Below, piece after piece: positions 1 through 3,693 of a stretch of 5,077 nt of DNA. The position numbers were made by a program, and so were the translations under genes. The notes beneath the pieces were generated by a model. It ran no database searches and was not told the origin of the DNA. It saw only the letters and a list, made by a program, of their open reading frames with translations. The DNA is taken from positions 1-5,077 of the forward strand of contig DASYUK010000204.1 in NCBI GenBank assembly GCA_036001325.1, read 5' to 3'. Within the stretch, counting starts at the first letter, position 1; each line of letters opens with the position of its first letter. This DNA comes from DASVHS01 sp036001325. Its GTDB lineage: Bacteria; Acidobacteriota; Thermoanaerobaculia; Gp7-AA8.

Positions 1-162
1 GGCCGTCTGATCCCGGCCGGTACGGGCATGCCCGCGTACCGCGACGTCTACCTCGAGAAGGACGAACCGGTCATCGTTCAGCCGAGCCTCGAGGATCTGC
101 TCAGACCGGAGACGGAAGAAGAGGACGCGCTCAGCCTCGCCGACTTCGACGACGAGCAGTAA
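1..162 (+). CDS. rpoC: RNA polymerase beta' subunit, C-terminal end (partial)
   Basis: This is the 3' end of the gene for the largest catalytic subunit of bacterial RNA polymerase; the start lies upstream of the window. Reading from base 1 gives 53 residues and a TAA stop at 160-162. The segment begins with GRLIPAGTGM followed by PAYRD, the conserved glycine-rich block near the extreme C-terminus of beta' proteins. It ends in a variable acidic tail (ETEEEDALSLAD, then FDDEQ), as is usual for the lineage-specific end of the protein. In many bacteria rpsL and rpsG follow rpoC; here two hairpins and a toxin-antitoxin pair follow, so rpoC seems to be the last gene of its operon. Codons 37-48 (109-144) are almost duplicated at 3586-3621. 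Identification rests on the conserved block and is firm despite the short length. Confidence 0.93.
   Translation, partial: GRLIPAGTGMPAYRDVYLEKDEPVIVQPSLEDLLRPETEEEDALSLADFDDEQ
109..144 (+). repeat. 36-bp direct repeat, copy A (inside rpoC tail)
   Basis: This in-frame piece of rpoC encodes ETEEEDALSLAD. A second copy at 3586-3621 matches 32 of 36 bases. The differences are two third-position silent changes and a GAG-GAC versus GAC-GAG swap. Similarity stops abruptly on both sides. Both copies are read in the same frame sense on the + strand. It may be one end of an inserted or duplicated block. Confidence 0.7.
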
Positions 163-177
163 TTCGTACTCAGTGGA

Positions 178-199
178 GCGCCGCCGCCCTCGGCGGCGC
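178..199 (+). terminator. Hairpin 1 of tandem pair after rpoC
   Basis: The arms GCGCCGCCG (178-186) and CGGCGGCGC (191-199) are perfect reverse complements around a CCCT loop, giving a 9-bp all-GC stem 16 bases after the rpoC stop. No T-tract follows, so it is not a textbook intrinsic terminator. Its place directly after rpoC and in front of a second hairpin suggests transcription termination or protection of the mRNA 3' end. Confidence 0.5.
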
Positions 200-204
200 G
201 GTTC

Positions 205-228
205 TCGGGCGGCCTCACGGCCGCCCGA
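205..228 (+). terminator. Hairpin 2 of tandem pair after rpoC
   Basis: The arms TCGGGCGGCC (205-214) and GGCCGCCCGA (219-228) form a perfect 10-bp stem with a TCAC loop. It lies five bases after hairpin 1. The following bases (AGTGCTTACGGG) contain no run of T. Together the two stems probably insulate the rpoC transcript from the toxin-antitoxin genes. Because the stem is symmetrical it could work in both directions. Confidence 0.5.
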
Positions 229-240
229 AGTGCTTACGGG

Positions 241-246
241 TAGAAT
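241..246 (+). promoter_or_regulatory. Possible -10 element for the toxin-antitoxin operon
   Basis: TAGAAT matches the sigma-70 -10 consensus TATAAT at five of six positions and lies 45 bases before the TTG start of the toxin gene. No good -35 hexamer is seen 16-18 bases upstream, where hairpin 2 sits. The call rests on position and one hexamer only. BrnA-type antitoxins usually repress their own promoter, but no clear inverted-repeat operator is visible here. Confidence 0.25.
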
Positions 247-291
247 GAACCGACGCGGACGCCCGCAGCGGACACGCGTTGGAATATCGGT

Positions 292-588
292 TTGCTTCGC
301 TATGAATTTGAGTGGGACGATGAGAAGGCGCGCTTCAATGAACGCAAGCATGGCGTCGCCTTCGATGAGGCCCGGAGTTGCTTTCTTGATCTGTTTGCAA
401 TCGAATCGTTCGACGTCGATCACTCCCTTGATGAAGACAGGTTCGTGATCATGGGAAAGTCGGAGCGTGGCCATCTCCTCGTCGTCGCCTTCACGTTACG
501 CGAACAGACAACGATTCGGATCACTAGCGCGCGCGAAGCGCGGCGGCAGGAGCGGCTGGACTATGAAAAGCAAGTCGATTCGCGCTAA
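292..588 (+). CDS. brnT: BrnT family toxin (type II toxin-antitoxin)
   Basis: This 98-residue protein fits the BrnT/DUF497 family of small RelE-fold ribonuclease toxins that block translation. Family marks seen: an N-terminal FEWDDEKARFNERKHGVAF block (residues 6-24), a central acidic DxxHxxDEDRFVIMG stretch (41-55), a hydrophobic strand HLLVVAFT (61-68), and a C-terminal IRITSAREA motif followed by RRQERLDYE (75-92). The start is TTG at 292; an in-frame stop TAG at 241-243 and the lack of ATG or GTG between support it. A weak GGA (281-283) lies eight bases upstream of the start. The antitoxin gene overlaps its last 26 bases, so the two are probably translationally coupled. Codons here (GAT, AAT, GAA, TTT) look somewhat more AT-ended than in the M20 gene, which would fit recent acquisition, judged by eye only. 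Length is normal for the family. Confidence 0.85.
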   Translation: MLRYEFEWDDEKARFNERKHGVAFDEARSCFLDLFAIESFDVDHSLDEDRFVIMGKSERGHLLVVAFTLREQTTIRITSAREARRQERLDYEKQVDSR

Positions 589-826
589 CGACGACCCGCT
601 CGATCGCGAAATTGACTTCAGCAAAGCGAGGCCGAACCCGTACTGGCTTGGCGTAGTCGATCGCACGTGCGTTCGTCTGCTCGACAAAGATCTTGCCGAG
701 CTGTTTCCTGACAATGCGTCTGTCAACGCGGCTCTCCGCGCGATCGCCGACGCTGCCCGCCGTTCGAAAGTGAGCGCGCGACGCGCTGCGGTAGCAAAGA
801 AACGCCCCGGAAGATCGCGGCGATAG
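563..826 (+). CDS. brnA: BrnA/CopG-type antitoxin
   Basis: This 87-residue protein is the likely antitoxin that binds and neutralises the preceding toxin and represses the operon. Residues 18-27 read DFSKARPNPY, a typical lead-in of BrnA-like antitoxins. Residues 34-64 (RTCVRLL, then DKDLAELFP and SVNAALRAIAD) look like a strand-helix-helix ribbon-helix-helix DNA-binding unit. The tail (66-87) is rich in Arg, Lys and Ala. The frame is open upstream to 467, but the ATG at 563 is preferred: AGGAG (548-552) lies ten bases upstream, the protein then has the normal length, and the overlap with brnT is the usual short one. The toxin-first gene order is typical of brnTA. A generic CopG-family antitoxin is the alternative name. 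The next gene is convergent and only 23 bases away. Confidence 0.78.
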   Translation: MKSKSIRANDDPLDREIDFSKARPNPYWLGVVDRTCVRLLDKDLAELFPDNASVNAALRAIADAARRSKVSARRAAVAKKRPGRSRR

Positions 827-841
827 CCGTCCTCGACGGTT
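825..841. terminator. Small hairpin between convergent brnA and mddA-like gene
   Basis: CCGTC (827-831) and GACGG (835-839) pair around a CTC loop. An A-T and a G-T pair extend the stem to 825-841. It fills the short gap between two convergent genes, where a two-way terminator would be expected. The stem is short and no strong T-tract follows on either strand. Confidence 0.25.
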
Positions 842-849
842 GACCCACG

Positions 850-1689
850 TTACCGCCACAGCGCCGCGCCGGCGATCGCGAGCCACACCACGCCTTTGAT
901 CAGAAACGCGATGAACGCCGCCGCACCGATTCTCTCCAGCTTCTGACGCGACGCCGTCGCGCCTCGTGTGAACGGCACGAGCATCGGAACGGCGCGTCGA
1001 TAGTCTTCATACGCCTCGCCGTGTTCGCGAATGAGATCCCGCTCCTCGAACTGGATCGCGATCAGGATGTAGCCCGTCGTCGCCAGCGCGAACAGCAGAT
1101 GCGCGTATGTCATCGTCGGCGTCATCCAGAAGGCGAAGAACCATCCCACGTACAGCGGGTGTCGGACGAGACGGTACGGTCCCGGCGTTCCGAACTGCAG
1201 CTTCGTGTACGGCTTGTTGCGGAGGAACAACCACACCTGGCGAAGACCGAAGAGGTCGAAATGGTTGATCAGGAACGTCGCAACGAGGACCAGCGCCCAT
1301 CCAAACCCGAAGAGCGACCGCAGCACGACGCGTCCCACCGGATCGTGAACCGACCACACGATCCCGCCGAGGGGACGCCACTGCCAGAAGACGAGGATGA
1401 GAGCGAGGCTCGAGAGCAGAACGTAAGTCGAGCGCTCGATCGATTGCGGCACGATGCGCGTCCATCGCTTCTTGAACCAGCCTCTTGCCATGACGCTGTG
1501 CTGGATCGCGAAGAGAGCGAGAAGGCCGGCATCGATGGCGATGCCCTGCGCCAGCGGCACCCGCGCCGGTCCGTCGAGCGTCGTGGGCACCGCAAATCCA
1601 CCGATGAAGCCGATCGCGTACAGAAACGTGGCGAAGAAGATCGCGTAGGAGATGACTCCGTAGATGAAGAATCCGATTCGCTTGCTCAT
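850..1689 (-). CDS. mddA: MddA-like methanethiol S-methyltransferase (NnrU/ICMT-type membrane methyltransferase)
   Basis: The 279-residue protein has about six hydrophobic segments, roughly 7-28, 44-64, 86-103, 117-141, 181-205 and 254-275, so it sits in the cytoplasmic membrane. It belongs to the NnrU/isoprenylcysteine methyltransferase-like superfamily. The pattern fits the MddA branch, which transfers a methyl group from S-adenosylmethionine to methanethiol to make dimethyl sulfide: IQHSVMAR (62-69), RSTYVLLSSLAL (86-97), WQWRP (102-106), INHFDLFGLRQVW (141-153), YRLVRHPLYVGW (172-183) and IQFEERDLIREHGEAYEDY (212-230). RHPLY and the EE pair belong to the usual cofactor-binding region. The start at 1689 is chosen over an in-frame ATG at 1788 because the first 33 codons of the longer form are not hydrophobic and overlap the divergent gene's 5' end. 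The last hydrophobic segment lies beyond the common core. The subfamily call is from memory of the family; another thiol methyltransferase is possible. Confidence 0.82.
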   Translation of the reverse strand: MSKRIGFFIYGVISYAIFFATFLYAIGFIGGFAVPTTLDGPARVPLAQGIAIDAGLLALFAIQHSVMARGWFKKRWTRIVPQSIERSTYVLLSSLALILVFWQWRPLGGIVWSVHDPVGRVVLRSLFGFGWALVLVATFLINHFDLFGLRQVWLFLRNKPYTKLQFGTPGPYRLVRHPLYVGWFFAFWMTPTMTYAHLLFALATTGYILIAIQFEERDLIREHGEAYEDYRRAVPMLVPFTRGATASRQKLERIGAAAFIAFLIKGVVWLAIAGAALWR

Positions 1690-1748
1690 GCGCTCATCGT
1701 CGGTTCTCGCGTGCGATCGCGGTATGGGTGCGGTGTCCCGGATCGACT

Positions 1749-1754
1749 TACAAT
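1749..1754 (+). promoter_or_regulatory. Possible -10 element for the hydrolase-LuxR gene
   Basis: TACAAT matches the sigma-70 -10 consensus at five of six positions and lies 21 bases before the preferred ATG at 1776, allowing a short leader. No convincing -35 hexamer is seen at the right distance, so an activator-dependent promoter is possible. The 86-bp divergent interval 1690-1775 must hold the promoters of both this gene and the mddA-like gene. Confidence 0.3.
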
Positions 1755-1775
1755 CGGTGCGCTCGAGCAGGACAA

Positions 1776-2849
1776 ATGTCCCAGCCACGCCAGCGAATTC
1801 GGTTCCTGCGCACGGATGACGGTGTGAAGCTCGCCTGGGCCGAGGCGGGATCGGGACCGCTTCTGGTCAAAGCTGCGAACTGGCTGACGGATCTCGAGTT
1901 CGAGTGGGAGAGCCCGGTATGGCGCCACTGGCTCCGTTTCTTCAGCGAACATTTCCGCTTCGTGCGCTATGACGAGCGCGGATGTGGCTTGACCGACCGG
2001 CAGGTCTCTGAACTTTCGGTTGACCGCTGGATGCGCGACCTCGAAAGCGTCGTGGAAGCCGCCCGACCCGAAGATCCTTTCGCACTCCTCGGAATCTCGC
2101 AAGGCGCGGCGGCCTGCATCGCGTACGCGATACGCCATCCGCAACGCGTATCGCGAATGGTTCTGTATGGCGGGTACGCGCGCGGGTACTACCACCGCGG
2201 CAACCCCGATGCGGAACGCGAGTATCGAGTGATCGTCGAGGCGATTCGCGTCGGGTGGGGGAAGGAAAATCCGGCTTTCCGGCAACTGTTCACGTCGCGA
2301 TTCATTCCGGAAGGGACGCCGGAGCAGTTGGCGTGGTTCAACGAGTTGTGCCGCCGGACGACCTCGGCGGACGTGGCGGCGGCGCTGATGGAAATGCGGG
2401 CAAAGCTGAACGTTGTCGATCTTCTCGATCAGGTACGCGTTCCCACCCTCGTCATTCACGCGCGCGAAGACAACGTCGTGCCACTCACCGAAGGGCGGGT
2501 CCTCGCGTCAGGGATTCGCGACGCACAGTTCGTCGAGCTTCCGTCGAAGAATCACGTTCTTCTCGAAGATGAGGCGGCGTGGCCACGGTTTCAGGAGGTG
2601 GTACTTGAATTCCTCGGCCGTCGTGCCGTCGAAGCGAGCGGCGAGGATCCGTTCGCGTCGCTTTCGCCGCGCGAGCGCGAGATCCTCGCATTGATCAACG
2701 AGGGACTTGGCAACGCGCAGATCGGTGAGCGTCTCGCGATATCCGAGAAGACCGTGCGCAATCACATCTCGAACGTTTACGACAAGCTCGGCGTCTGGAC
2801 TCGCGCGCAGGCGATGGTGTTTGCGCGCGATCACGGTTTCCGAGGCTGA
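1776..2849 (+). CDS. Alpha/beta hydrolase fused to LuxR-type DNA-binding domain (probable one-component regulator)
   Basis: This 357-residue protein joins two domains. Residues 1-283 are an alpha/beta hydrolase with a complete-looking triad: nucleophile elbow GISQG (106-110, Ser108), acid Asp232 in HAREDNVVP, and His260 in SKNHVLL. The early YDERGCGLTD segment (65-74) is the usual strand-turn before the active site. Residues 296-352 are a LuxR/FixJ-type helix-turn-helix: LSPREREILALINEG, QIGERLAISEKTVRNHI, then NVYDKLGVWTRAQA. Such fusions are known and are annotated as hydrolase-type transcriptional regulators; substrate or ligand is unknown here. The ATG at 1776, with AGGA at 1769-1772, is preferred to an ATG at 1728 because the extra 16 residues are not part of the fold. 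It is divergent from the mddA-like gene, suggesting it may control that gene. Its end overlaps the convergent SGNH gene by 19 bases. Confidence 0.88.
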   Translation: MSQPRQRIRFLRTDDGVKLAWAEAGSGPLLVKAANWLTDLEFEWESPVWRHWLRFFSEHFRFVRYDERGCGLTDRQVSELSVDRWMRDLESVVEAARPEDPFALLGISQGAAACIAYAIRHPQRVSRMVLYGGYARGYYHRGNPDAEREYRVIVEAIRVGWGKENPAFRQLFTSRFIPEGTPEQLAWFNELCRRTTSADVAAALMEMRAKLNVVDLLDQVRVPTLVIHAREDNVVPLTEGRVLASGIRDAQFVELPSKNHVLLEDEAAWPRFQEVVLEFLGRRAVEASGEDPFASLSPREREILALINEGLGNAQIGERLAISEKTVRNHISNVYDKLGVWTRAQAMVFARDHGFRG

Positions 2850-3561
2850 CGCAGCGCGCTGTTGATGCCACGCTCCACAAGCGGCGCCATCACGCGGTAA
2901 CCCGACTCGTTCGGGTGAACTCCATCGGGTGACAACGCGGGAGGAAGCCCCTGTCGCTCATCGGTCATGGCGGCGTGAAAATCGACGAACGTCAGACCAC
3001 GCTGCGCGGCGTATCGACGCATCCACGCGTTCAGGCGAATGATTTCCTGAGCGGCGCAAGATCGGGACGCCACGGAAACCTGTTTGCCGGCAGCACGGAG
3101 CAGAGCACGACTGCGATACCGTTCGCGCGCGCCAGATCGACCATCGACATCAGATTGTTCTCGATCATCTCGAGCGTTGCCGGGCCTGTGTTTCCGGCGA
3201 TGTCGTTGACGCCGGCGAGAATGACGAAGGCCGCCGGCCGCAGCGCGATCACGTCCTGCCTGAAGCGGACGAGCATCTGCGGCGTGGTCTGTCCACTGAT
3301 GCCGCGATTGACATAAGGCTTCCCGGGAAATTCGGCGTCGAAGAATCTCTCCCAGCCTTCGGTGATCGAGTCTCCCATGAACACCACGCGCTTCTCGCCG
3401 CGCTCGGGCCGCGCCAGCGCGGCGTTGGCCTCTCGATAGCGCGTGAGAAACGCCCAGTCGTTGTGCAGCCGCTCCTCTTCGACTGAAGCGCGCGTCTGCG
3501 GAGCAGGCGCGCCGGAAGCGGACTTTGCGATGAGGAGCGCAGCGATCACGGTTCTGTGCAT
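2831..3561 (-). pseudogene. Secreted SGNH/GDSL hydrolase, split by a frameshift
   Basis: Two reading frames on the minus strand together make one SGNH-fold esterase/lipase-like protein of about 243 residues. The first frame (3561 down to 3031) has a short signal-like N-terminus (MHRTVIAALLIAKSASGAPA), block I GDSITEGW (63-70, Ser65), block II GISGQTT (87-93) and block III GVNDIAGN (117-124, Asn119). It ends early, after PWRPDLAP, with LRKSFA and a stop. The other frame continues with AQEIIRLNAWMRRYA and carries block V, SPDGVHPNESGY, holding the catalytic Asp and His; it stops at 2831-2833. Restoring one base near 3052 gives a smooth DLAPAQEII junction, as expected for the family. The second part has no start of its own, so a recent null mutation or a sequencing error is likely; no slippery site is seen. 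No ATG, GTG or TTG lies in frame upstream of 3561 before a stop. The Shine-Dalgarno is not evident. Confidence 0.85.
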
Positions 3562-3567
3562 GCCGAT

Positions 3568-3693
3568 ATGATTGCCGACGACGAGGAGACGGAGGAAGAC
3601 GAGGCGCTCAGCCTTGCCGACGAAACGACCGGATCGAATAAGATCGCGCCGACTGAAAGCGATTCACATCGCACAGACTGGAGCGCAACATGA
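3568..3693 (+). CDS. Possible small acidic ORF containing an rpoC-tail copy (41 residues)
   Basis: An ATG at 3568 opens a 41-residue frame rich in Asp and Glu at its start (MIADDEETEEDEALSLAD) and polar after that (ETTGSNKIAPTESDSHR, then TDWSAT). Its TGA at 3691-3693 overlaps the ATG of the M20 gene as ATGA, a geometry that can couple translation. Residues 7-18 copy the RpoC tail. No Shine-Dalgarno precedes the ATG, and a probable M20 promoter lies inside the frame. It is more likely a remnant of a former rpoC end than a working gene, but the open frame through the whole interval is worth recording. Confidence 0.2.
   Translation: MIADDEETEEDEALSLADETTGSNKIAPTESDSHRTDWSAT
3586..3621 (+). repeat. 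36-bp direct repeat, copy B (rpoC-tail copy)
   Basis: This stretch encodes ETEEDEALSLAD in the frame opened at 3568 and matches 32 of 36 bases of rpoC 109-144. It lies between the divergent SGNH gene and the M20 gene. With copy A it brackets about 3.4 kb that holds the toxin-antitoxin, methyltransferase, regulator and SGNH genes. No terminal inverted repeats or recombinase gene accompany it. Confidence 0.7.
3614..3642 (+). promoter_or_regulatory. Candidate sigma-70 promoter for the M20 peptidase gene
   Basis: TTGCCG (3614-3619) and AATAAG (3637-3642) each match the -35 and -10 consensus at four of six positions and are separated by 17 bases. The implied start near 3649 leaves a leader of about 40 bases before the ATG at 3690. 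The -35 hexamer lies in repeat copy B. The match is modest. Confidence 0.3.

Noticed and set aside
173..448. Plus-strand Arg-rich open frame through the hairpins and brnT
   Set aside because: It reads through both hairpins and out of frame into brnT; its composition is typical of a shifted frame in GC-rich DNA.
1728..1775. Upstream ATG that would extend the hydrolase-LuxR protein by 16 residues
   Set aside because: The extra residues are outside the fold, the start has no good ribosome site, and the ATG at 1776 has AGGA just before it.
1690..1788. Upstream ATG at 1788 that would extend the mddA-like protein by 33 residues
   Set aside because: The extension is polar, crosses the start of the divergent gene, and the family begins with a short basic stretch then a membrane segment, as seen from 1689.
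1021..1827. Plus-strand open frame (268 codons) opposite the mddA-like gene
   Set aside because: It is Arg, Glu and Asp rich and featureless; it is the antisense image of a membrane protein gene with clear motifs.
1686..2459. Minus-strand open frame (257 codons) opposite the hydrolase-LuxR gene
   Set aside because: It has no recognisable domain and covers the divergent promoter gap; the plus-strand gene explains the region.
3031..3073. Programmed frameshift in the SGNH gene
   Set aside because: No heptamer slippery site or downstream pseudoknot-like stem is evident near 3052; a simple one-base deletion or sequence error explains the break better.
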